64,000 bases of DNA from Selenomonadales bacterium. GTDB lineage: Bacteria > Bacillota > UBA994. Below the pieces are notes generated by a model, which saw only the letters and a list, made by a program, of their open reading frames with translations, was not told the DNA's origin and made no database searches. The stretch is from positions 1-64,000 of the forward strand of contig JAGXRZ010000020.1 of NCBI GenBank assembly GCA_018335585.1, read 5' to 3'. A program made the position numbers and the translations under genes. Position 1 is the stretch's first letter; each line of letters begins with the position of its first letter. Shown here one piece after another: positions 16,253 through 27,116 of this stretch.

Positions 16253-16777
16253 ATGCGGCATGTTACCTCACGCTTAGCTTGGCGAGGGGCGGCCTGGCTC
16301 TTGCTGACGGCATTAGCTTTGACGGTCATTTTAGTAGCCGCCTGCATGCGTGCAGACGCCGGGGCGGTGAACGTCGTGTCTGTTACCGATGGAGACACAA
16401 TCAGAGTCGTACTGCAGGGCAGGGAAGAACCCGTGCGGTTAATAGGAATCGATACGCCAGAGCTCAGACCACGGCCTACGCCATTTGCACGCCAGGCACA
16501 TGCCCATTTGCGGGAGCTTCTTTCACGACGCAGGGTTTGGCTGGAGTTTGATGCCACCGAGCGGGATAGATACGGGCGAGTGCTCGCCTACGTATGGCTT
16601 ATACCGCCAGGGGCAGCAAGAGACCCGCGTGTAGATATGGTTAATGCGGCGATGGTACTGGCCGGGTGGGCGGAAGCGCTGGAAGTGCGGCCGAACACTA
16701 AGTATGCCGCGCTCTTTGTCGCGCTGCAAAATGAAGCGAAAGCCGCGCGCCGAGGACGGTGGCGGGACACGCGCTAG
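16253..16777 (+). CDS. Thermonuclease-family lipoprotein
   Basis: 174 residues from the ATG at 16253, preceded by AAAGGA; upstream in-frame starts at 16178 and 16235 lack a site. A hydrophobic signal (about 9-28) ends in a lipobox-like VAAC, so the protein is probably lipid-anchored outside the membrane. The rest is a staphylococcal-nuclease fold: VTDGDTIRV (metal-binding Asp), VRLIGIDTPE (Arg and Glu of the active site) and ERDRYGRVLAYVW (second active-site Arg). It would cleave extracellular DNA or RNA using Ca2+. With the divergent surface nucleotidase it could scavenge nucleic acid nutrients. Confidence 0.85.
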   Translation: MRHVTSRLAWRGAAWLLLTALALTVILVAACMRADAGAVNVVSVTDGDTIRVVLQGREEPVRLIGIDTPELRPRPTPFARQAHAHLRELLSRRRVWLEFDATERDRYGRVLAYVWLIPPGAARDPRVDMVNAAMVLAGWAEALEVRPNTKYAALFVALQNEAKAARRGRWRDTR

Positions 16778-16853
16778 GGCAGGGAGGTTTCTAGCACTAT
16801 ACAGCGAGGTAGAGTATAATCTATCTGCAAAACAACCTGAGAGGGGCAGTTGC

Positions 16854-18875
16854 GTGTTTAAGAATGAGACTTCCGCTGCAGTTACCATTGAGCTTGACCG
16901 GGTGCTACCGCAGTATCCGGAGTTTGTGTCGGGCATTCGTCGCGCGCCACACCGCGGCTTTAGCTTAAGCCAAAGCATGACGGAGACCGCCCTGAAGAAC
17001 GCTCTGCGCTATGTGCCGAAGGAGTGGCACGAGGCACTTGCGCCCGAGTTCCTAGACGAACTTATCTCACGCGGTCGAATTTATGGCTACCGCTTTAGAC
17101 CCGTAGGCGCAATTAAAGCTAAGCCTGTTCACGAGTACAAAGGCAAATGCCTTGAGGGCAAGGCCTTTCAGGTGATGATTGACAATAACCTCGATTTTGA
17201 CGTCGCGCTTTACCCCTACGAACTCGTTACCTACGGCGAGACGGGTCGGGTATGTCAAAACTGGATGCAGTATCGCCTTATAAAGAAGTATCTAGAAGTC
17301 TTAACGCAAGATCAAACGCTAGTCATTGAGTCCGGTCACCCGTTAGGCTTGTTCCGGTCGCGACCGGAGGCGCCTCGCGTGATTATAACTAACGCTTTAA
17401 TGGTCGGCATGTTCGATAACGAACGCGACTGGGACATCGCCGAGCAGATGGGTGTCGCCAACTACGGTCAAATGACCGCCGGCGGCTGGATGTATATCGG
17501 ACCGCAGGGTATCGTGCATGGCACGTTTAACACTTTGCTTAACGCGGGCCGCTTAAAGCTTGGCTTAAAGCCCGAGCAGGACCTCCGCGGCGTGATGTTT
17601 GTTTCGTCGGGACTCGGAGGCATGAGCGGTGCACAGCCGAAGGCAATGGAGATTGCGGGTGGGGTAGCCGTTATCGCCGAGGTAGACTACTCGCGCATTG
17701 AGACCAGGCACAGCCAGGGTTGGGTCGGAAAAGTCACTGGGGACTTAAGCGAGGTATTTGCGTGGGCAGGGGAGGCACTGCGCGAGGGGAGGCCGCTCTC
17801 GGTCGCCTACCACGGCAATATTGTCGACTTGCTGGCGTATGCGGTCGAGAACGACATAAAGATTGACCTGCTTTCCGACCAAACTTCGCTCCATGCGGTA
17901 GGGGGATACTGCCCGCAGGGGATAACCTTTGCCGAGCGTACGGCGATGCTTCGCGACGACCGCACGCGCTTTCTTAAGCTAGTAGATGAGAGCCTGCGTC
18001 AACATTATCGGCTGGTTAAGGCCCTAGTCGAGCGGGGAACGTATTTCTTCGATTACGGCAATTCGTTCCTTAAAGCCGTATTTGATGCCGGCGTGAAGGA
18101 GATATCGCGCAATGGCCGGGACGAAAAAGAGGGGTTTGTCTTCCCGTCCTACGTAGAAGACATCATGGGCCCCGAGCTTTTTGATTTCGGCTATGGGCCG
18201 TTTAGGTGGGTGTGCTTAAGCGGCGATCCTCTGGACTTAGAAAAGACAGATGCGGCGGCTATGGCCTGCATTGACCCCAAACGGCGGGCGCAAGACCGCG
18301 ACAACTATAATTGGATTCGCGATGCAGCCAAGAACAAGCTAGTTGTTGGCACAAAAGCGCGCATCCTGTACCAAGACGCCGGTGGGCGCCTGCGCATTGC
18401 GCTTAAGTTTAACGAAATGGTGCGCAAGGGCGAAGTAGGCCCGATTATGCTCGGGCGCGACCACCACGACACAGCCGGCACGGATTCGCCGTTTAGAGAA
18501 ACTGCCAATATTAGGGATGGCAGCAACGTGATGGCCGACATGGCCACGCAGTGCTTTGCCGGGAACGCGGCGCGCGGCATGAGCTTGGTGGCGCTGCATA
18601 ACGGCGGCGGTGTGGGCATCGGCAAGGCCATTAACGGCGGCTTTGGCATGGTGCTTGACGGTAGCGCGCGCGTAGACGCCATTTTGCGTGCGGCGATGCC
18701 CTGGGACGTTATGGGCGGCGTAGCGCGCCGCGCGTGGGCGCGTAACCCTAATTCCATCGCCACATGTCAAGCCTATAACGCAGAGAACGCCGGCACCGAC
18801 CATATTACACTGCCGCATGTAGCGGACGACGACCTGGTTGCGCGGCTGGTGCAGACGGAGTTTGCAAAGCGTTAG
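16854..18875 (+). CDS. hutU: Urocanate hydratase, long form
   Basis: 673 residues from the GTG at 16854, with GAGAGGGG upstream and TATAAT at 16815-16820 giving a short leader; the frame stays open to 16644, overlapping the nuclease gene, but nothing supports that start. The enzyme uses tightly bound NAD+ to convert urocanate to imidazolone propionate in histidine breakdown. Signatures: LVIESGHPLGLF, TAGGWMYIGPQGIVHGTFNT, SSGLGGMSGAQPKA (the NAD-binding GlyGly loop) and LGRDHHDTAG near the C-terminus. Proteobacterial HutU is about 550 residues; this is the longer form seen in several Bacillota. No hutH, hutI or ftcD adjoins. Confidence 0.93.
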   Translation: MFKNETSAAVTIELDRVLPQYPEFVSGIRRAPHRGFSLSQSMTETALKNALRYVPKEWHEALAPEFLDELISRGRIYGYRFRPVGAIKAKPVHEYKGKCLEGKAFQVMIDNNLDFDVALYPYELVTYGETGRVCQNWMQYRLIKKYLEVLTQDQTLVIESGHPLGLFRSRPEAPRVIITNALMVGMFDNERDWDIAEQMGVANYGQMTAGGWMYIGPQGIVHGTFNTLLNAGRLKLGLKPEQDLRGVMFVSSGLGGMSGAQPKAMEIAGGVAVIAEVDYSRIETRHSQGWVGKVTGDLSEVFAWAGEALREGRPLSVAYHGNIVDLLAYAVENDIKIDLLSDQTSLHAVGGYCPQGITFAERTAMLRDDRTRFLKLVDESLRQHYRLVKALVERGTYFFDYGNSFLKAVFDAGVKEISRNGRDEKEGFVFPSYVEDIMGPELFDFGYGPFRWVCLSGDPLDLEKTDAAAMACIDPKRRAQDRDNYNWIRDAAKNKLVVGTKARILYQDAGGRLRIALKFNEMVRKGEVGPIMLGRDHHDTAGTDSPFRETANIRDGSNVMADMATQCFAGNAARGMSLVALHNGGGVGIGKAINGGFGMVLDGSARVDAILRAAMPWDVMGGVARRAWARNPNSIATCQAYNAENAGTDHITLPHVADDDLVARLVQTEFAKR

Positions 18876-18885
18876 GCGTGACGTA

Positions 18886-19020
18886 GAGGCAATCATGAAT
18901 CGTGAATCGTGAACTTGGGGCCTTCCGCTTTACGCTGAGACCGTGAGCCGTAAGCGGTCAGCTGTAAGCTGTGAGCCGGGAGCTAGGAGCTCCCCCCTCG
19001 ACGCTAGTTAACATAATATA
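18886..19020. repeat. Heptamer repeat island B, left part
   Basis: After the hutU stop come GAATCRT-type heptamers (18894-18914), then a run in 7-base phase of GC(T/C)GTRA and GCYNGGA variants between about 18937 and 18993, drifting copy by copy. The 30 bases beyond hold nothing recognisable. No coding frame is supported. Confidence 0.8.
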
Positions 19021-19044
19021 TCTTATACGACTCAAGGACATGCC

Positions 19045-19080
19045 AAAAAAGAGAGTCCTTAGGTGTTATCCTGAGGACTC
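19045..19080 (-). terminator. Distal terminator for nifJ
   Basis: GAGTCCTTAGG (19053-19063) pairs fully (one G-U) with 19070-19080. On the minus strand the stem is followed by TC and six T. It lies 270 bases beyond the nifJ stop, so the nifJ transcript would carry the repeat island as its 3' tail. It is too far past hutU on the plus strand, and lacks a T run that way. Confidence 0.75.
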
Positions 19081-19099
19081 TGTTGCGCGTAAGTTGAGC

Positions 19100-19350
19100 T
19101 GTGAGCAAGCAGAACGAGGTAAAACGAGGTAAAAGGTGGTAAGGTCAAAGGGGAACCGGTCACTACAGCGACACCGCACTACTGAGCACGGAGCACGAAG
19201 CACGGAGCACGTCCTTCTCTACCGCGAGCATGGAGCCGTCAGCACTCTCCACAAAGTGCCAAGTGCTAAGTGCTAAGTGCTGCCCTCTACCAGGAGCCAG
19301 CTCTCTCCACGCAGTGCTAAGTGCCAAGTGCCAAGTGCTAAGTGCACTCC
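19100..19350. repeat. Heptamer repeat island B, right part
   Basis: Modules in order: G/A-rich CGAGGTAAAA decamers (about 19108-19140), a conserved block with GGGGAACCGGTCAC (about 19150-19165) shared with the islands near 39.3 and 47.1 kb, four GAGCACG-type heptamers (about 19183-19210), four AAGTGCY heptamers (about 19256-19283), a GAGCCAG stretch, and five more AAGTGCY heptamers (about 19315-19346). The block abuts the nifJ stop codon and no gene is visible in it. Confidence 0.88.
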
Positions 19351-22300
19351 TTAGCAAATGGTATCCGCTTGCCACCGCAGGTAGTTGGCGAAGCGCTGGC
19401 GCGATTCGCGCTCAGCCTGGGCAAGCAGGGCTTCTTTGATGTGTTCGGGTTGCTGATTAAGTGCCATGAAGCGCGTCTCCCCGAGGAGAAACTCGCGGAA
19501 GTTCCAGGTCGGCTTGCTAAAGTCGAGTACGAACGGATTCTTGTTTTCGTCAGCGAGTAGTGGATTGTAGCGGTACAGCGGCCAGTAACCGCACTCCACA
19601 GCCTTCTTGCCCTCAAGCTGGCTCTTCGCCATATCAATACCATGCGCAATGCAAGGCGCATAGGCAATGACTAGTGACGGACCGGGGTACTGTTCGGCTT
19701 CCAGCATAGCCTTTAGGGTCTGGTTGCGGTTCGCCCCGCTGCAAATGGAGGCTACATAGACATAGCCGTAGCCCATCATCATGCGGCCTAGGTCTTTCTT
19801 GTGTGTGCGCTTGCCGCCGGTGGCGAATTTGGCGATTGCGCCGGTAGGCGTAGCTTTTGAGGACTGTCCGCCAGTGTTGCTGTACACTTCTGTATCGAGC
19901 ACGAGCACGTTGATATCGACATTAGAGGCCAAGACATGGTCAAGTCCGCCAAAGCCGATATCGTAAGCCCAACCGTCGCCACCGATAACCCATATGGATT
20001 TCTTTGTAAGATACGGCGAAAGCTCCTCTACTTCCCGCAGTGTCGCAACAAGGCCATCGTTTGCCGCACCTAATGCAGACGGCAGCAGGGCGCGTATGCG
20101 GTCCCCCTGCTTCCGCGATTCGTCGGCGTCCTGTTTGCCTGCTACCCAAGCTGTGCAGGCCTCGCGCAGTTCATCGCTTAACGCGCTCTCCCCCGCTAGC
20201 GTCGAGAGCAGTTCGGCCAACTTCTCACGCTTTTGCGCCACCGCTAAAGCCATACCGTAGCCAAACTCAGCATTATCTTCAAAGAGCGAGTTAGCCCAGG
20301 CCGGACCATGCCCTGCGGTATTGGTGGTGAAGGGGCATGACGGTGCGCTGCCGCCATAGATTGAGCTGCAGCCCGTGGCGTTTGCGATCATCATGCGGTC
20401 GCCAAAGAGCTGGGTTAAGAGCTTAATATAGGGCGTTTCACCGCAACCCGCGCAGGCTCCCGAGTATTCAAAGAGAGGCTGCTTAAACTGGCTATTCATC
20501 ACGGTGGTTGGCTTTACGTCGATGTTTGGTTCGGGCAATGCGGTGAGAAACTCAAACTTCTCTAGCTCAACTTGCCCTACCCTCTCGAGTGGGGTGAGAG
20601 TCAGCGACTTCACCTTGGTGGGGCATACGTCCACGCAGTTGCCGCAACCCGTGCAATCAAGCGGTGACACTTGCATAAAGTACTCAAAACCCGCCAGCTC
20701 TTTATTGGTAGCAGGCTTGCCAACTAGAGCCTCCGGTGCGGTTTGCACTTCGGCGGGCTGCGCTAGATAAGGCCTAATTGCCGCATGTGGGCAGACAAAA
20801 GCGCACTGGTTGCACTGAATGCAGGTCTCGGGATTCCAGACCGGCACTTCTAATGCGATGCCGCGCTTCTCGTGCTGCGAAGTGCCCAACGGAAACACTC
20901 CGTCGTCGCTAAAGGCACTGACAGGGAGCTCGTCTCCACGTAGAGCCGTCATGGGGCGAAGAATGTCAGAGATAAAGGGCGGCTCTGTCTTGCCTGTTTC
21001 CTTGGCTTCTGGTTCTGTATCTGCCCAAGTTGCGGGGTAATCGATGCGTGTCAGGGCGGATAGCGCGCGTTCTACGGCAGCAAAGTTTTGCTCCACAACG
21101 GCTTCACCCTTTTTGCCATAGGTCTTCTTAATGGCTTCTTTGATGAGTTGTGTGGCATACGTGCTGTCCATAACCTTAGTCAGGGCAAAGAAGGCTACCT
21201 GCATAATTGTGTTGATGCGGCCCCCCTGCCCCACTTCGCGCGCAATCTTGGCAGCGTCAAGGTTATAGAACTTGAGCTCGCGTGCGGCAATTGTGTGGCG
21301 GAGAGAAGCCGGGAGTTTCATATCCATCTCTTCTGTCGTCCAAGGCGAGTTAAGCAAGAAAGTGCCGCCCCTCTTTATCCCCTGAAGCAAATCGTACCGC
21401 CCGACAAACGAGGGGTGATGGCAGGCAATAAAGTCAGCCTCGCCAACAAGATACGGACTTTTGATGGGGCTACTGCCGAAGCGCAAGTGCGAGACAGTAA
21501 TCCCGCCGGACTTCTTGGAGTCATATACGAAGTAGCCCTGGGCGTAAAGGTCGGTATGATCACCGATAATCTTAATAGAGTTTTTATTGGCACCGACAGT
21601 GCCGTCCGCGCCTAGGCCAAAAAACTTGCAGCGATAGACATCTGGCGGCGTGGTATCGATGTGGTCGGTCACCGGCAGCGAGGTGAAAGTGACGTCGTCG
21701 TTTATTCCTACGGTAAAGTGATTCTTAGGGGAGTTCAGCCTGAGGTTGTCGAACACCGCTTTGACCATAGAAGGGGTGAACTCCTTGAGCCCGAGGCCAA
21801 ACCGTCCCCCGATAATGGTCTTGGCCATGCCTAGTTCCGAGTACACAGTACAAACGTCCTGGTACAGCGGCTCGCCAAGTGACCCGGGCTCCTTGGTGCG
21901 ATCAAGCACGGCTAGATGGGTGACGCTCGCCGGTACTACTTTTAAGAAGTGCTCAGTACTAAAGGGTCGATACAGACGTACCTTAACGACGCCTAGCTTT
22001 TCGCCGCGAGCGTTCAGGTAGTTAACTGTCTCTTCTACCGTCTCGGCACCCGAACCCATAATGACTATAACGTGCGTCGCGTCTGGCGCACCTACGTAGT
22101 CAAAAGGCTGATGGTGACGCCCTGTCAGCTCACCTACTTGACGCATCACATCTGCAACAATGTTCGGAGCCGCCAAGTAGTACTTGTTACTCGCCTCGCG
22201 ACCCTGAAAGTAGATGTCTGGGTTTTGAGCAGTGCCGCGCTGCTTCGGAAACTCAGGATTCTGGGCCCGGTCACGGAAGTCACGCACCGCTTCCATGTCT

Positions 22301-22884
22301 ACTAGGCTCCGCATTTCCTCATAGCTAATCTCGCTCACCTTCTGAACCTCATGCGAGGTGCGGAAGCCGTCAAAAAAGTGCAGGAAAGGTACCTTGGTCC
22401 GGAGTGTTGCTAGGTGCGCAACTAAGGCCAAGTCCATAGTCTCCTGGACAGAAGCTGAAGCTAACATGGCAAAACCCGTGTGTCTAGTCGACATCACGTC
22501 CGAATGATCGCCATAGATTGAGAGGGCATGCGTAGCTAAGGCTCGCGCCGATACGTGGAAAACCGTGGGCAAGAGCTCGCCCGCAATCTTGTACATGTTC
22601 GGTATCATCAACAAGAGCCCCTGTGATGCGGTAAAGGTCGTCGTCAACCCGCCCGCGACCAAAGAGCCATGCACCGCCCCCGCCGCTCCCGCTTCGGACT
22701 GCAGCTCTGTTACTGACACAGTTTGCCCCCACATGTTTTTCTTGCCGCCCGCCGCCCATTCATCGGCCATTTCGCCCATGTTAGACGAAGGCGTGATGGG
22801 GTAAATGGCAGCTACATCGCTGAAAGCATAGGCGACATGTGCAGCCGCTGTGTTGCCGTCAATAGTAACTTTACGACTAACCAT
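19351..22884 (-). CDS. nifJ: Pyruvate:ferredoxin (flavodoxin) oxidoreductase, single-chain
   Basis: 1177 residues from the ATG at 22884, which gives the family N-terminus KVTIDGNTAAAHVAYAFSD; an upstream extension to 22965 is not supported. The enzyme oxidises pyruvate with CoA to acetyl-CoA, CO2 and reduced ferredoxin. Domains in order: pyrimidine-binding domain with AIYPITPSSNMGE, the CoA-side domain, the gamma-type domain, two [4Fe-4S] motifs near 690-760 (CIQCNQCAFVCPH; CTGCGNCVDVCP), and the thiamine-diphosphate domain with ACAGCGETPY and GGDGWAYDIGFGGLDH. Length and order are standard. It is transcribed alone and is central to anaerobic energy metabolism here. Confidence 0.97.
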   Translation of the reverse strand: MVSRKVTIDGNTAAAHVAYAFSDVAAIYPITPSSNMGEMADEWAAGGKKNMWGQTVSVTELQSEAGAAGAVHGSLVAGGLTTTFTASQGLLLMIPNMYKIAGELLPTVFHVSARALATHALSIYGDHSDVMSTRHTGFAMLASASVQETMDLALVAHLATLRTKVPFLHFFDGFRTSHEVQKVSEISYEEMRSLVDMEAVRDFRDRAQNPEFPKQRGTAQNPDIYFQGREASNKYYLAAPNIVADVMRQVGELTGRHHQPFDYVGAPDATHVIVIMGSGAETVEETVNYLNARGEKLGVVKVRLYRPFSTEHFLKVVPASVTHLAVLDRTKEPGSLGEPLYQDVCTVYSELGMAKTIIGGRFGLGLKEFTPSMVKAVFDNLRLNSPKNHFTVGINDDVTFTSLPVTDHIDTTPPDVYRCKFFGLGADGTVGANKNSIKIIGDHTDLYAQGYFVYDSKKSGGITVSHLRFGSSPIKSPYLVGEADFIACHHPSFVGRYDLLQGIKRGGTFLLNSPWTTEEMDMKLPASLRHTIAARELKFYNLDAAKIAREVGQGGRINTIMQVAFFALTKVMDSTYATQLIKEAIKKTYGKKGEAVVEQNFAAVERALSALTRIDYPATWADTEPEAKETGKTEPPFISDILRPMTALRGDELPVSAFSDDGVFPLGTSQHEKRGIALEVPVWNPETCIQCNQCAFVCPHAAIRPYLAQPAEVQTAPEALVGKPATNKELAGFEYFMQVSPLDCTGCGNCVDVCPTKVKSLTLTPLERVGQVELEKFEFLTALPEPNIDVKPTTVMNSQFKQPLFEYSGACAGCGETPYIKLLTQLFGDRMMIANATGCSSIYGGSAPSCPFTTNTAGHGPAWANSLFEDNAEFGYGMALAVAQKREKLAELLSTLAGESALSDELREACTAWVAGKQDADESRKQGDRIRALLPSALGAANDGLVATLREVEELSPYLTKKSIWVIGGDGWAYDIGFGGLDHVLASNVDINVLVLDTEVYSNTGGQSSKATPTGAIAKFATGGKRTHKKDLGRMMMGYGYVYVASICSGANRNQTLKAMLEAEQYPGPSLVIAYAPCIAHGIDMAKSQLEGKKAVECGYWPLYRYNPLLADENKNPFVLDFSKPTWNFREFLLGETRFMALNQQPEHIKEALLAQAERESRQRFANYLRWQADTIC

Positions 22885-22905
22885 AGTGTATATCCCCTTT
22901 TCCGT

Positions 22906-22965
22906 GAGTGCGTAAGTATCGCACTCTATGCATACAGTATACAATATTCTCCTTCGTTTTGTCAT
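22906..22965 (-). promoter_or_regulatory. nifJ promoter with palindrome in the transcribed leader
   Basis: On the minus strand ATGACA (22965-22960), an 18-base spacer and TATACT (22941-22936) form a good promoter. Right at the expected transcript start is a perfect inverted repeat, GAGTGCG-N7-CGCACTC (22906-22926), about 22 bases before the start codon. It may be an operator or a 5' stabilising hairpin; it does not resemble the Rex consensus. Confidence 0.6.
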
Positions 22966-23001
22966 TACCCAAGCACATCTTTCGCAAATAGAAACTTCGG
23001 C

Positions 23002-25479
<2,478 letters not shown>

Positions 25480-25496
25480 ACACTCATCTCCTTAAG

Positions 25497-25705
25497 TAAA
25501 AAAGCCTTTCATCTCTAGAAGAGACGAAAGGCTGTGCTTCCGTGGTACCACTCTTGTTGATGCTAGCGCACCCACTTTACGGCCAATAACGGTGCCAACC
25601 GGTGCCAACTCAAAGGCGAGTTTCAGGTCGCTCTGCCACTGCCTTGCACCGACCGGCAGCTCTCTTTGGCTTCCTTACCCTACTGCTCCTTGTCACTGTT
25701 GTTGT
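25497..25705 (-). promoter_or_regulatory. T-box leader of leuS (Leu)
   Basis: The minus-strand leader has the hallmark T-box sequence AAGAGTGGTACCACG (25555-25541), which pairs with the uncharged tRNA acceptor end, followed by a terminator stem (25533-25520 with 25516-25503) and a T run. Upstream is the Stem I purine-rich AAAGAGAGCTGCCGG region. A CTC triplet at 25620-25618 in GAAACTCGCC is a plausible leucine specifier. Uncharged tRNA-Leu would block termination and raise leuS expression. Confidence 0.9.
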
Positions 25706-25710
25706 TCACA

Positions 25711-25739
25711 ACATTAGCATGAGAGATAAGGCGTGTCAA
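25711..25739 (-). promoter_or_regulatory. leuS promoter
   Basis: On the minus strand a perfect TTGACA (25739-25734), 17-base spacer, and TAATGT (25716-25711). The -35 lies inside the 3' end of the upstream small gene. Confidence 0.75.
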
Positions 25740-25956
25740 GCCTCGCATGCGGGTAAAATTGCTCATCCCAACTGACGGGATAGTCGCGCTGCTCCGCATG
25801 TCCTACGGGCGACTTTACTACGTCAGGAATTAGCGCGCTGTCATCATGGGCTGCAGGGTCAAAGGTGTCGGGGAATGGCCATTCGTGGTAATCAGGGTAC
25901 ACGAACTCGTGCATGTGGCGGCGAGTATAGGGGATGCTCCGATCTGCTGCAGGCAT
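25714..25956 (-). CDS. Hypothetical protein, 80 residues
   Basis: I do not recognise a family. It is supported by a strong GGAGGTG seven bases before the ATG. The protein is soluble, rich in Pro, Asp, His and aromatic residues (HEFVYPDYHEWPFPD near 16-30) and ends in a Cys. It lies 69 bases after the YneA-like gene on the same strand, so it may be part of that SOS-controlled transcript; its 3' end overlaps the leuS promoter. Confidence 0.6.
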   Translation of the reverse strand: MPAADRSIPYTRRHMHEFVYPDYHEWPFPDTFDPAAHDDSALIPDVVKSPVGHAEQRDYPVSWDEQFYPHARLDTPYLSC

Positions 25957-26025
25957 GGCTGTGCACCTCCGCAGATTAATGTGCTACTTGCATAGGTTCC
26001 CCCCGGCATGGGAGTTTATGCTGAG

Positions 26026-26289
26026 CTAGCGGATTGGCAGGCGCAGTACCTGCCCCGGATGGATGTTCGCAGACGCGAGGCCGTTTAGTTTTCTGATCTG
26101 GTGAATATAGGCTCTCGGGTCAAGCTGCGGTGGGCCGAATCTCGCCGCAATAGCCCACAGTGTGTCGCCTTGCTCTACTACGTACTCGAGATGGCGGGCT
26201 GGGTGGAATGCGGCGGTGCTGTTTACGTAAAGATCTGCAAGCCCCGACAATGCTAGTACAACAACGGCTGCGACGATTAAAATACGCAC
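26026..26289 (-). CDS. yneA: YneA-like SOS cell division suppressor (LysM protein)
   Basis: 87 residues from a GTG at 26289, with GGAGGG upstream. One N-terminal membrane segment (about 3-22) is followed by an external LysM domain (about 35-85: YVVEQGDTLWAIAARFG...LNGLASANIHPGQVLRLP). B. subtilis YneA has the same design and position, divergent from lexA, and halts division during DNA damage by acting at the septum. LexA-type operators in its promoter support the same role. The sequence alone could be any small LysM protein; the context makes the call. Confidence 0.8.
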   Translation of the reverse strand: MRILIVAAVVVLALSGLADLYVNSTAAFHPARHLEYVVEQGDTLWAIAARFGPPQLDPRAYIHQIRKLNGLASANIHPGQVLRLPIR

Positions 26290-26301
26290 ACCTGTTCCCT
26301 C

Positions 26302-26350
26302 CGAACATAAGTTCTAGGTCAAATATACATACATATGTTCGCGTTGTCAA
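26302..26350 (-). promoter_or_regulatory. LexA-controlled promoter of the YneA-like gene
   Basis: On the minus strand a perfect TTGACA (26350-26345), 17-base spacer and TATATT (26327-26322). A LexA box with perfect arms, GAAC-ATAA-GTTC within CGAACATAAGTTCT (26302-26315 on the plus strand), lies just downstream of the -10. A half-matching box, CGAAC-ATAT-GTATG (26342-26329), sits in the spacer. Confidence 0.8.
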
Positions 26351-26379
26351 GCGGTCGAAGGAAAAATACAAACGCGTGT

Positions 26380-26408
26380 TTGACCTATATGACACAATAT
26401 GCTATACT
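26380..26408 (+). promoter_or_regulatory. lexA promoter
   Basis: TTGACC (26380-26385), 17-base spacer, TATACT (26403-26408). The LexA boxes lie 40-80 bases upstream and may also affect this promoter. Confidence 0.8.
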
Positions 26409-26440
26409 CATGCCAATGTAGCGGAGGACGGTGACTTGCG

Positions 26441-27055
26441 ATGAAGAACGGTCTCACTAAGCGCCAGCTAGAAATCCTCGAGTTCATCAAGCACGAGGTG
26501 CGCGTCAAAGGCTACCCGCCCTCCGTGCGCGAGATTGGCTTGGCGGTGGGACTTAACTCCAGCGCTACTGTCCATAGCCACCTCGCTCGCCTTGAGTCGA
26601 AAGGGTTTATTCGCCGCGACCCCACCAAACCGCGCGCAATTGAAGTGCTCGATGGAGCACCTTTTGTCTCCCCGCCCTCTTCTACCGTAGCGCTTCCTAT
26701 CGTCGGTCGCGTAACCGCAGGCGAGCCAATTCTCGCAGTGGAAAATGTGGAAGACTACTTTACCCTTGCGCCGCAGTACGTCCCCTCAGGCGACATCTTT
26801 ATGCTCACTGTCCGCGGGGAATCTATGGTAGGGGCAGGCATACTCGACGGAGATATGGTCCTCGTACGCAAGCAAAGCGTCGCGCAAAACGGAGAGATGG
26901 TCGTAGCGTTACTAGAAGACGAGGCCACCGTCAAGACCTATTACCGCGAACACAGCCGCATTCGGCTACAGCCAGAGAATCCCACCATGGAGGCCCTCTA
27001 CTGCACTGATGTCACTATCTTAGGCAAAGTAGTAGGTCTGTATCGGGTGTTTTAG
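26441..27055 (+). CDS. lexA: LexA repressor
   Basis: 204 residues. N-terminal winged helix-turn-helix (about 1-65; [25 protein letters not shown] is the recognition region), a self-cleavage site Ala93-Gly94 (TAGEP), and the S24 catalytic dyad Ser128 ([10 protein letters not shown]) and Lys165 ([10 protein letters not shown]). RecA filaments trigger self-cleavage and derepress SOS genes, here at least the divergent YneA-like gene. The ATG lies a longer than usual 14 bases after GGAGG. Confidence 0.97.
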   Translation: MKNGLTKRQLEILEFIKHEVRVKGYPPSVREIGLAVGLNSSATVHSHLARLESKGFIRRDPTKPRAIEVLDGAPFVSPPSSTVALPIVGRVTAGEPILAVENVEDYFTLAPQYVPSGDIFMLTVRGESMVGAGILDGDMVLVRKQSVAQNGEMVVALLEDEATVKTYYREHSRIRLQPENPTMEALYCTDVTILGKVVGLYRVF

Positions 27056-27067
27056 AAGTCATATAGC

Positions 27068-27097
27068 AAGGGCTGCCCACGTAAGGCAGCCCTTTGT
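27068..27097. terminator. Terminator between lexA and ppdK
   Basis: AAGGGCTGCC (27068-27077) and its exact complement at 27085-27094 flank a 7-base loop between the convergent stops; TTTG follows on the plus strand. Confidence 0.8.
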
Positions 27098-27116
27098 GTC
27101 GTTTTGCGCTTGTCCT

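Noticed and set aside
16644-16853. N-terminal extension of urocanate hydratase overlapping the nuclease gene
   Set aside because: The extension is Arg/Ser-rich out-of-frame nuclease sequence; a promoter -10 and ribosome binding site point to GTG 16854.
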